NCBI GenBank assembly: GCA_902478715.1
Contig: CABSMC010000067.1
Span: 1 to 15,052, forward strand
Length of the DNA: 15,052 nucleotides
DNA from: an uncultured Adlercreutzia sp.
GTDB lineage: Bacteria > Actinomycetota > Coriobacteriia > Coriobacteriales > Eggerthellaceae
Reading direction: 5' to 3'
Numbering within the stretch: the first letter of the stretch is position 1; each line of letters begins with the position of its first letter. Position numbers and translations under genes: made by a program. This document shows positions 1 through 6,993 of this stretch, piece by piece. A model generated the notes under the pieces. That model did not search any database. It saw only the letters and a list, made by a program, of their open reading frames with translations, and was not told the DNA's origin.

Positions 1-939
1 CCCCCGAACAACAAAGGTTCCGTCAGCATTTCTCGTCTTGAATCGTTTGGATTCAACGAAATAAACCGAGATATCTTCAACGCTTCGCGATGCGCCTGTC
101 AGATGGCAAACATCGAAACCAAGCTGCTCGATTCAGGGTTGCCCAGCACCATTACCCCCAGTTTTATCCTGTCGCTCCATTCCACTTTAAGCGCTATATA
201 CAATCCAGGCGTATCTGCAGGTCTTCGAAATCACGATTTTTCAGCTCCTCGTCCCATTCAGGGAGAGAGCATCTATCATCCGCCTTCGCCATTAGAACTG
301 CCTGTATTTCTAAAAGACCTTGCCGCCTTCATCAACGATTCAAAACTCAGCCCCTCAATCAAGGGCGCCCTCGTCCATTACCAAATGGAAGCAACGAAAA
401 TGTTTTCTTCCAACACCGAACAACTTAATTGCGCCCTGTCGATAGGTCTTTGGCAAAATGCAGGATTAATAAAGCATCTCATACTCCCAATAGCAGTAAC
501 ACCAGCCCTCGAGACAAGCAATCGGGAAAAGGTCCTGCAACCTTACCGGTTCTCTCCCCTCAAAACCGAGGTGCAAATGATTGACGACTGGATTTACCAC
601 ACTGCCCGAGCTTCGCAAAACACCATACAGATCGAATACGGGATATTTTCAATCATTGGGAAAATGGTAGACAAGTGGGAGGCCCTCCTCATTTCATCGG
701 AAGTTCATCTGACAAAAACAATGCGCAAACTTCTTATTGCCATCGTTGGAGCCCCAGTCTTTTCCATCGCCTCCCTTGCACATGCAACTGAGGCAAGCTA
801 TACAACTGTCTCCAATATAATTACCCTGCTATCCTCCCACGGCATTATTACCCAAGTCAGTCGCGGTCGACGCAACAAAGTCTATGCATGCCCCGAGGCC
901 CTGGGGCTTTTCGATACAATTATCGCCGAGGTGGCCTGA
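1..939 (+). CDS. Degenerate Fic-family protein with C-terminal winged helix (5' end outside window)
   Basis: The frame is open from base 1, so the gene starts before the window; the ATG at 103 is only an internal Met. Numbering from that Met, the fold matches Fic/DOC proteins with a C-terminal winged helix: the pre-motif stretch YHPPSPLELPVFLKDLAAFIND (about 58-79), then ALVHYQMEAT (89-98), and a wHTH at about 205-265 ending in GRRNKVYACPEAL. Fic enzymes AMPylate or otherwise modify proteins using HPFxDGNGR. Here that segment reads KMFSSNTEQ (99-107): His, Asp, both Gly, Asn and Arg are all gone and only Phe remains, so no AMP transfer is expected. Base composition is much lower in G+C than the rest (25 of 60 at 421-480), suggesting transfer. 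It may be a DNA-binding pseudoenzyme or a gene decaying by substitution. Fold assignment is fairly firm; function is unknown. Confidence 0.75.
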   Translation, partial: PPNNKGSVSISRLESFGFNEINRDIFNASRCACQMANIETKLLDSGLPSTITPSFILSLHSTLSAIYNPGVSAGLRNHDFSAPRPIQGESIYHPPSPLELPVFLKDLAAFINDSKLSPSIKGALVHYQMEATKMFSSNTEQLNCALSIGLWQNAGLIKHLILPIAVTPALETSNREKVLQPYRFSPLKTEVQMIDDWIYHTARASQNTIQIEYGIFSIIGKMVDKWEALLISSEVHLTKTMRKLLIAIVGAPVFSIASLAHATEASYTTVSNIITLLSSHGIITQVSRGRRNKVYACPEALGLFDTIIAEVA

Positions 940-944
940 GACCC

Positions 945-3900
945 CTACTCCGCGTGCTTTAGGGCCTGGTCGAGCTTCTGGCTGATGACCTTGGTGACGC
1001 CGTCACCCTGCATGGAGACGCCAAACAGCACGTCGGCCATCTCCATGGTGCGGCGCTGGTGGGTGATCATGATGAGCTGGGTCTCGTCGCGCAGGCTGTC
1101 GATATAGGACGCCAAACGGCGCAGGTTCGTGTCGTCGAGTGCCGCCTCCACCTCGTCCAAGATGTAGAAGGGCGTGGAGCGGATGCGGTAGACCGCGAAC
1201 AGGAGCGCGAGCGCCGTGAGCGACTTCTCGCCGCCGGACAGAAGCATCATCTTCGCGATGCGCTTGCCCTTGGGCTGGGCGTTCACCTCCACGCCGGTGT
1301 TCTCCACGTCGTCCGGATCCACCAGCGACAAATTTGCACTGCCACCGGGGAACAGGATGGAGAAGATCTCCTGGAAGTTGCGATCCACCGCCTCGTAGGT
1401 ACGGATGAAGTCCTCCTTCATGCGCGCGTCGATGACGCGGTTGATCTTCGAAAGCGAGCGCCGGGCGCGATCCAGGTCGTCCAGCTGGGCGGCCAGGTAG
1501 TCGTAGCGCACCTTCAGCGCATCGTACTCCTCGGCGGCATCCGGGTTGATGGTGCCGAGGTTGGCGATGCGACGGTTGATCTTGAACAGGGCGTCCTCCA
1601 CCTCGGGGCGGTTCTCCAGGGGCGGCACGGAAAGCGCCGTCTCCAGGGGCACGGATAGGTCGGTCGCGATGTGGTTCACCGCCGCCTCAACCTGGAGCTC
1701 GAGCCGCCCCTTCTGCACGCGGGCCTCACTGAGGCGCTCGCTTACGCCGTCGAAGAGGGCGTGGGCCTCATGGGCCTGGCCGCGGGCCTCGGTGACAGAG
1801 GCGTGCAGGCCCGTGGAGGAGTCCTCGGCGGCGGTGGCCTGCTCCTCCAGCTGACGCGTCCACTTCTGGGCCGAGGCGGTCAGCTCGTCGATGAGGGCGA
1901 GCACCGGCTCGATGCGGGCGGCGGAGACCGTCTTCGCGCGCAGGGCCACACGGGCCTCCTCGCTCGCGGTGGCAAGAGTCTCCAAGTCGCGGACGCGGGC
2001 ATCGCGGACGCGCTCGGCGTAGGTGGTGCGCTCAGAGAGCGTGGCCTGCGCCAGCTTCGCCTCGGCGAGGCTGTCGGAGACGCGATGGGCCTCGCGGCGC
2101 AGAGGCGCCAGCTCCTCGGTCAGAGACTCCTGCTTCTTCTTGCCCGCATCCAGCGCCGCGTCCAGCTCTTTCACCCGGGCCTCGAAGGACTCCACGTTGG
2201 GACGGGCCGATGCCACGGCGGCCTCGGCCTCGGCGCGCTGGCGCTCGACGGATTCCAGCTCGCGACGGCAGGAGGCCAGCTTCTCGGCGGCAGCGCTCGC
2301 GGTGTTGCGGGCCGCCTCGGCACGGCCGCGCAGGTTGGCCAGGGCCTGGGAAAGCTCCAGGGACGTGGCTTGGGCCTGGCGCAGGGCCTCCTCGGCCAAG
2401 CGGTGGGCCTCCTCGGCCTTGGCCTGGGCCGCCGCCGCGCCGGAAAGCTGCGCCCGCAGCTCTTCCAAGTGGCGCACGCGGGCGAGCACGCCGGCGCCCT
2501 CGTCCACCACGGCGCCTCCCACGCTCACCTTGCCGGAGGGCCACACGATGGCACCATCCGGAGTGGCGAAGCGCAGGGCCGCGTCGTCCCGTCCGTGGGC
2601 GGAAAGCGCCGCCTCCAGGGTCGGGCACACCACCACATCGCCCAAAAGCGCCTCCACGGCGCCCCGGGCCTCTTCCGGGAAGAGGAGCTCGTCCACAAGG
2701 GGAACGCCCTCGGCCCCGCCGAAGCGCTCGCGCCAAACACGGGCCGCGCCGCGGATGCGGGAGGGACTGGCGTCGTCGCGAATGAGGAAGGACGCCTCGC
2801 CCGCGGCACCGGCGGCGGCGAGCTGTCCGGCGATGAGCTCTACCGCGCCCGCGTCTTCCACGAGCAGCGTGGCCACGTCCCCGCCCAGAAGCGATTCCAC
2901 CAAAGACTCGAAGCCGGCCGAGGCCTGGATGACGTGGGAGAGCGGCTCGCAGAGCCCCAGCACCTCGTCGACGTGCTCCACGAGCCACGCCCGGGCCTCG
3001 CCCGCGGACAGGGCGCTCGCGCGCTCCATCTCCTCCAAGGTGGCGATCTCCACCGAAAGCGCCCGATGGGCGTCGCGGGCCTCGTCCATGGCCGCGCGGG
3101 CCGCGTCGCGGGACTGCACGGCGGTGCCCACGGCAGCGCGCGCCGCCGCCTCGTCCGCCACCAGCGCGGAAAGCTCGCCATCGGCCTCGGCGGCCCCGGC
3201 CGCCGCGCGCTCGGCCTCCTCTTGAGCGCGTGCGAGCTCGAGCGCCAGCTCGGCGGCGCGCCCCTCCACCACCTGCACGTGGGCGAGGCCATGGGAGAGC
3301 GCCTCGGTGTTCTCGGCATGGCGGCGACGCGCCGTCTCGCGCTCGGCGGTCATCTTCTCAGCGTCCTTGGAAAGGGCGGAAAGCTCGCGCTCCAGCGCGC
3401 CGCGGCGCACTCCCAAATCGCGGTAGACCGCGTCCAAGTCCGATACCTTCTTCTTGGCCGCATCCAGCTCGCCGGCCGCCTCCTCGTACTGGGCCGTCGC
3501 GCGCGCGAGTTCGGATGCCGCCTCGTCGGCCTTCACGGCGTTGGCCTCGATGGAAAGCTCCAGCTCGCCGGCCCGGGCCGTGGCGGCCCGACGCCGCTCG
3601 CGCAGCATCATGGCCGCGGAGTCGAATCGCTCGACGGCCGTCGCCGCTGCGCGGTGGCGCCGCGACAGGTCGCCGGCGTCCAGCGTCTGCTGGCGGATGC
3701 GCTCCTGCAAGGCCTCCACAGCGGCCTCGGCCTCCTGGATGGCGCCCCTTCGCTCCTCCAGCTCGGCGGCAAGCGCCGCCTCCCGCGCCTTGGCCGCGTC
3801 CCACTCCTTCTGCAGCCCGCGCAAATCGTCCACGGCGATGGTGAGGCTCATCTCGGCCTGCTGCGCGGCGAGCTCCTGGTAGGTGCGCGCCTTTTTCGCC

Positions 3901-4523
3901 TTGCGCTCCAAGGGCCCGAGCTGCCGGGCCACCTCCCCCACCACGTCGCGGGCGCGCAAGAGGTGCTGGTCCATGTTCGCCAGCTTCCGCTCGCTTTTCG
4001 CCTTGCGCTGCTTGTGCTTGAGAACGCCGGCGGCCTCCTCGATGAGTGCGCGGCGATCCTCCGGCTTGCTCTGCAGGATGGAGTCGAGCGAGCCCTGGGA
4101 GATGATGGAATGGGTGCCGGTGCCCAGGCCCGAGTCGTGCAGGATGTCCAGCACGTCCATGCGCCGGGCCACGGTGCCGTTGATGAGGTACTCGCTCTCG
4201 CCGTTGCGGTACATGCGCCGGGTGATGGCCACCTCGTCGAAATCGACCGGCAGCGTGCCGTCGGAATTGTCGAGCACGAGATCGACCTCGGCGAGACCGG
4301 AGGCCTTGCGCGCCGAGGAGCCGGCAAAGATGACGTCCTCCATGGCCTGGCCGCGCAGGTTCTTGGCGTTGCGCTCGCCGAGCACCCACAGAACAGCGTC
4401 CGAGATGTTCGACTTGCCCGACCCATTGGGGCCCACCACGGCGGTGATGCCCGGCTCCAGCGTGAGCGCGCTGCGGTCGGCGAAGGATTTGAAGCCCTTG
4501 AGAACGAGAGATTTCAGATACAT
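945..4523 (-). CDS. smc: Chromosome segregation protein SMC
   Basis: SMC is the ATPase core of condensin; with ScpA and ScpB it loads on the chromosome and organises it for segregation. The 1192-residue product has the full family length. The Walker A GPNGSGKS is at 31-38, two long Ala/Glu/Arg-rich coiled coils flank a hinge around 500-660 (GFESLVESLLGGD), the ABC signature LSGGEKS is at 1095-1101, and the Walker B YILDE with the D-loop LDD follows at about 1120-1131. It starts with ATG six bases after the rnc stop, with only a weak AGGA 11 nt upstream, so it is probably translated by coupling. It is the last gene of the rpmF-plsX-rnc-smc run. Its stop faces the Fic-like gene at 5 bp, leaving no room for a terminator between them. 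Identification is secure. Confidence 0.98.
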   Translation of the reverse strand: MYLKSLVLKGFKSFADRSALTLEPGITAVVGPNGSGKSNISDAVLWVLGERNAKNLRGQAMEDVIFAGSSARKASGLAEVDLVLDNSDGTLPVDFDEVAITRRMYRNGESEYLINGTVARRMDVLDILHDSGLGTGTHSIISQGSLDSILQSKPEDRRALIEEAAGVLKHKQRKAKSERKLANMDQHLLRARDVVGEVARQLGPLERKAKKARTYQELAAQQAEMSLTIAVDDLRGLQKEWDAAKAREAALAAELEERRGAIQEAEAAVEALQERIRQQTLDAGDLSRRHRAAATAVERFDSAAMMLRERRRAATARAGELELSIEANAVKADEAASELARATAQYEEAAGELDAAKKKVSDLDAVYRDLGVRRGALERELSALSKDAEKMTAERETARRRHAENTEALSHGLAHVQVVEGRAAELALELARAQEEAERAAAGAAEADGELSALVADEAAARAAVGTAVQSRDAARAAMDEARDAHRALSVEIATLEEMERASALSAGEARAWLVEHVDEVLGLCEPLSHVIQASAGFESLVESLLGGDVATLLVEDAGAVELIAGQLAAAGAAGEASFLIRDDASPSRIRGAARVWRERFGGAEGVPLVDELLFPEEARGAVEALLGDVVVCPTLEAALSAHGRDDAALRFATPDGAIVWPSGKVSVGGAVVDEGAGVLARVRHLEELRAQLSGAAAAQAKAEEAHRLAEEALRQAQATSLELSQALANLRGRAEAARNTASAAAEKLASCRRELESVERQRAEAEAAVASARPNVESFEARVKELDAALDAGKKKQESLTEELAPLRREAHRVSDSLAEAKLAQATLSERTTYAERVRDARVRDLETLATASEEARVALRAKTVSAARIEPVLALIDELTASAQKWTRQLEEQATAAEDSSTGLHASVTEARGQAHEAHALFDGVSERLSEARVQKGRLELQVEAAVNHIATDLSVPLETALSVPPLENRPEVEDALFKINRRIANLGTINPDAAEEYDALKVRYDYLAAQLDDLDRARRSLSKINRVIDARMKEDFIRTYEAVDRNFQEIFSILFPGGSANLSLVDPDDVENTGVEVNAQPKGKRIAKMMLLSGGEKSLTALALLFAVYRIRSTPFYILDEVEAALDDTNLRRLASYIDSLRDETQLIMITHQRRTMEMADVLFGVSMQGDGVTKVISQKLDQALKHAE

Positions 4524-4529
4524 AGGCGC

Positions 4530-5402
4530 CTAATCCTGCTTCTTTTTGGCGGCGGCGCGCTCGGCCCTCGCGGCGGCCTTCGCGGCGGCCGCAGCCTCGC
4601 GCTCGGCGACCCGCGCCGCCTTCGTGGCGGCCTTCTCCTCGGCGCGCGCCGCCTTCTCGGCCGCTTTCTCGGCGGCCTGCTCCTCGGTCATGCCGATGCC
4701 GAAGAACTCAGAGAGGCGCGCGAGCGTGGATTTCGCCGCCTGGCTCTCGGCCTCCTTCTTCGTGCGGCCGACGCCCTGCGCGAGCCCCTTGTCGCCGGCG
4801 TACACCTGGGCGACGAAGGTGCGGTCGTGGGGCGGCCCCTGGGTCTCCACCAACCGATAGGTGGGCGTGATGCCGCCCTCCTGCAGCTTCTCCTGCAGGG
4901 CGCTCTTGGGATTCTCCGGCTCGCGGGCAAGCTCGAGGGACATCTTGGGCATGAGCGTGCGATCGACGAAGGCCCACGCCGCATCGAGGCCGCCGTCGAG
5001 AAACAGCGCCGCCACTACGGCCTCGTAGACGTTCTCGAGCGCCGAGTGTAGCCCGCGCCGGCCCGTGCCGGTCTCCGATGAGCCGAACACGATGACGTCG
5101 GCGAACCCGAGCTTCTCGGCCACCTCCGACAGGCTCGCCCCGGAGACGAGGGCCACCTTAATGCGCGTGAGGCCGCCCTCGTCCAGTTCGGGGAACTGAT
5201 GGAAGGCGGCGTTGGCCACCAAAGCCCCCAGAATGGAATCGCCGAGGAACTCCAGACGCTCGTAGGAGAATTTCACGGCCCGACCTTCGGTGGCGGAAGG
5301 ATGGGTGATGGCCGAGAGCAAGTACTGGGTGTTCTCGAAGGTGAGACCCACAATCTGTTGGGCGCGCTCGAGCTTGGTCTGCTGTTCTGCGGTGAGGCTC
5401 AT
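4530..5402 (-). CDS. rnc: Ribonuclease III
   Basis: RNase III cuts double-stranded RNA, including rRNA precursors. The endonuclease domain (1-150) carries the signature ERLEFLGDS at 48-56 with the metal-binding Glu51 and Asp55. The second catalytic helix reads ENVYEAVVAALFLD (123-136), keeping Glu127 but with Asn124 where E. coli has Asp114; Asn here occurs naturally in other RNase III proteins. A double-stranded RNA-binding domain spans about 164-233 (NPKSALQEKLQE... KKEAESQAAKSTLARL). The last ~50 residues are an Ala/Lys/Glu/Arg-rich tail ending KKKQD, giving 290 residues against the usual 220-250. The ATG overlaps the plsX stop as ATGA and has no clear Shine-Dalgarno, so translation is likely coupled to plsX. 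Confidence 0.97.
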   Translation of the reverse strand: MSLTAEQQTKLERAQQIVGLTFENTQYLLSAITHPSATEGRAVKFSYERLEFLGDSILGALVANAAFHQFPELDEGGLTRIKVALVSGASLSEVAEKLGFADVIVFGSSETGTGRRGLHSALENVYEAVVAALFLDGGLDAAWAFVDRTLMPKMSLELAREPENPKSALQEKLQEGGITPTYRLVETQGPPHDRTFVAQVYAGDKGLAQGVGRTKKEAESQAAKSTLARLSEFFGIGMTEEQAAEKAAEKAARAEEKAATKAARVAEREAAAAAKAAARAERAAAKKKQD

Positions 5403-6457
5403 CGGGCATCAGAGGCGGCGGCCTCCCCCTTCTCCTCGGCACCAACGGCCGCGGAAGCCGACGCGGGCGCGGCGGCCACGCGCTCGGCGATGACCTCGGG
5501 CACATGGGCGCGCACCGTGGCGGCGGCCACGGCGATGCCGTTCTTCACGGCCGTCTCGTTGGAGGAGCCGTGCCCCACGATGACGGCGCCCTTGACACCG
5601 AGCAGCGGCGTGCCGCCGTAGGTGTCCGGCGACATCTTCTCTTTGAGCGCGCCGAGCGGGCCCTTCACGAGCAGCGCCCCCACTTTGGAAAGCGCCGTGG
5701 ACATGAGCGCGGCCTTCAGGTTCCGCATGAGCGTCTTGGCCGTGCCCTCGATGGTCTTCAGGCAGACATTGCCGGTGAACCCGTCGGTGACCACCACGTC
5801 GAAGTCGCCCGCCATGAGGTCGCCCCCCTCGCAGTTTCCGGCGAAGGCGGGGACGGCCTCGGTCAAAAGACGGTGGGCCTCCTGGGCGAACAGGTCTCCC
5901 TTGGTGTCCTCCTCGCCGATGTTCAGAAGACCGACCTTCGGGTGTTCCGCCCCCATGATAGCGTTCATGTACACCTCGCCCATCTGGGCGAACTGCACGA
6001 GGTACTCCGGCTTGCAGTCGGCATTGGCCCCCACGTCGATGAGCAGGGTCGGACGGGCCCAAGCCGGAATGACCTGGCCCAAGGCCGGGCGCTTCACGCC
6101 CTTGATGCGCCCGACGACGAGGGTGGCGGCGACCAGGCAGGCGCCGGTGGAGCCGGCGGAGATGAAGCCGTCGGCGGCGCCCTCCTTCACGAGACGGCAG
6201 CCCACGACGATGGAGGAGTCTTTCTTGGCGCGCACGGCGCCGGCCGGATGCTCCCCCATCTCGATGACCTCGGTGGCCACTTGCGCCGTCGCCCGATCGT
6301 GAGCGGCGGCGAAGGGCTCCACCTCCTCGGCCGGCCCGACGAGCGTGAGCCTCAAGTCGGGATCGGCCTCAAGGGCCCGCAGGGCGCCGCGCAGCACCAC
6401 GGCCGCGCCGCGGTCACCGCCCATGACGTCCACGGCGATTGTTACTGGTTCTGCCAC
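5399..6457 (-). CDS. plsX: Phosphate acyltransferase PlsX
   Basis: PlsX converts acyl-ACP and phosphate to acyl-phosphate, the acyl donor for PlsY in phosphatidic acid synthesis, and acts peripherally at the membrane. The N-terminus VTIAVDVMGGD is the family signature, and GAVRAKKDSSIVVGCRLVKEGAADGFISAGSTGA is the conserved core. The frame extends further upstream, but GTG at 6457 is chosen because AGGAG (6467-6471) lies 9 nt before it and the resulting 352 residues fit the family; upstream codons look non-coding and overlap hairpins. The last ~25 residues are Ala/Glu-rich low complexity. It follows rpmF after a structured 227-nt spacer and overlaps rnc by 4 nt. The rpmF-plsX pairing is a widely conserved order. 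Confidence 0.97.
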   Translation of the reverse strand: MAEPVTIAVDVMGGDRGAAVVLRGALRALEADPDLRLTLVGPAEEVEPFAAAHDRATAQVATEVIEMGEHPAGAVRAKKDSSIVVGCRLVKEGAADGFISAGSTGACLVAATLVVGRIKGVKRPALGQVIPAWARPTLLIDVGANADCKPEYLVQFAQMGEVYMNAIMGAEHPKVGLLNIGEEDTKGDLFAQEAHRLLTEAVPAFAGNCEGGDLMAGDFDVVVTDGFTGNVCLKTIEGTAKTLMRNLKAALMSTALSKVGALLVKGPLGALKEKMSPDTYGGTPLLGVKGAVIVGHGSSNETAVKNGIAVAAATVRAHVPEVIAERVAAAPASASAAVGAEEKGEAAASDAR

Positions 6458-6466
6458 GTTGCGTAT

Positions 6467-6471
6467 CTCCT
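6467..6471 (-). promoter_or_regulatory. Shine-Dalgarno deciding the plsX GTG start
   Basis: AGGAG on the minus strand, 9 nt before GTG at 6457. It supports the short 352-residue PlsX rather than a start further upstream in the same frame. Confidence 0.8.
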
Positions 6472-6481
6472 CAAAACGATG

Positions 6482-6498
6482 TGCCGCCCGGGGCGGCA
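6482..6498 (-). other. GC-rich hairpin before plsX ribosome binding site
   Basis: A perfect 7-bp stem (TGCCGCC with GGCGGCA) and 3-nt loop, ten bases upstream of the plsX Shine-Dalgarno. On the minus strand it is followed by CATCGTTTTG, so it could be a weak terminator or a leader hairpin. Confidence 0.45.
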
Positions 6499-6580
6499 GG
6501 GTCTCTCGTTGCACGGGCACTGCGCATCCGGCCCTATCCGCACAGCCTGCGGACACGGTCGGAGGCACGGGCCTATAGCC

Positions 6581-6606
6581 AAAAAGCCCCCTGGCAGACC
6601 AGGCTT
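6581..6606 (-). terminator. Terminator-like hairpin after rpmF
   Basis: On the minus strand AAGCCTGG pairs with CCAG...GCTT around a TCTG loop with a 3-nt G bulge, followed directly by T5. The imperfect stem suggests partial termination, which would lower plsX-rnc-smc expression relative to rpmF. Without it these genes would need an own promoter, and none was recognised in the spacer. Confidence 0.5.
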
Positions 6607-6641
6607 ATCCAGCTTGGCATGCGAGGAGGCTTTGCCGACAT

Positions 6642-6667
6642 CGCGGAGGCTACCTGGCGCCTCCGCG
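6642..6667 (-). other. Perfect 9-bp inverted repeat just downstream of rpmF
   Basis: Arms CGCGGAGGC (6642-6650) and GCCTCCGCG (6659-6667) around an 8-nt loop, 17 bases after the rpmF stop. There is no U-tract after it, so it may stabilise the 3' end of rpmF mRNA rather than terminate. Confidence 0.5.
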
Positions 6668-6684
6668 ACCGTCACGCACAAAAG

Positions 6685-6864
6685 CTACTCGGTCTCGATG
6701 ACCTCGCGGTCGCGGTAGTAGCCGCAGTTGCCGCACACGCGGTGAGGAAGCTTCACCTCGCCGCACTGGGGGCAAATGGAGCGGGCGGGAGCCGCGATCT
6801 TGTCGTTGGTGCTGCGACGGGCGTGGGTACGGGCACGGCCCATTTTGCGCTTAGGTACTGCCAT
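6685..6864 (-). CDS. rpmF: 50S ribosomal protein L32
   Basis: A 59-residue ribosomal protein of the large subunit, readable as MAVPKRKMGRARTHARRS followed by a zinc-ribbon: CPQC, then a spacer, then CGNC. The four cysteines mark the zinc-binding form of L32. It begins with ATG 8 nt after AAGGAG. Family length is 55-65 residues, so it is complete. A good promoter lies about 75 nt upstream (6937-6965). In many bacteria rpmF directly follows the DUF177 gene; here a CLC transporter gene separates them. Identification is secure. Confidence 0.98.
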   Translation of the reverse strand: MAVPKRKMGRARTHARRSTNDKIAAPARSICPQCGEVKLPHRVCGNCGYYRDREVIETE

Positions 6865-6936
6865 CTCGATTACTCCTTCTATAGCTGGGAACAGCGGGTG
6901 CCGTTCACAACTTCTTCTGTAAACGCACGATCTGAT

Positions 6937-6965
6937 ATGATACCCAACCGCACGCGGCCCCGCAA
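6937..6965 (-). promoter_or_regulatory. Probable sigma-70-type promoter for rpmF-plsX-rnc-smc
   Basis: On the minus strand a -35 TTGCGG (6960-6965) is separated by exactly 17 bp from a -10 TATCAT (6937-6942, 5 of 6 matches to consensus). It lies in the 129-bp gap between the CLC stop and rpmF, giving a leader of about 65 nt. An AT-rich -10 in such a G+C-rich setting makes it credible. Confidence 0.6.
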
Positions 6966-6993
6966 GGGCAATTTCCCACGAATTCGCCAGCGG

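Larger units (their letters stand above)
6458..6684 (-). other. Structured spacer between rpmF and plsX
   Basis: This 227-nt stretch has no gene of its own. Read on the minus strand it contains, in order, a perfect 9-bp hairpin (6642-6667), a terminator-like hairpin followed by U5 (6581-6606), a 6-bp hairpin (6537-6553), a 7-bp GC hairpin with a 3-nt loop (6482-6498), and the plsX Shine-Dalgarno. Such density suggests premature termination, processing or translational control that uncouples abundant L32 from low-level PlsX. No known riboswitch class was recognised. Confidence 0.5.

Noticed and set aside
890..911. Hairpin GCCCC/GGGGC followed by TTTT near the 3' end of the Fic-like gene
   Set aside because: It is inside the coding sequence, has only a 5-bp stem and T4, and codons there belong to the winged-helix tail; weak as a terminator.
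1671..5051. Very long plus-strand open frame opposite smc and rnc (1126 codons)
   Set aside because: It is the mirror of G/C-rich third positions in smc and rnc; its product is Gly/Leu/Arg/His low complexity with no domain and it crosses two real genes.
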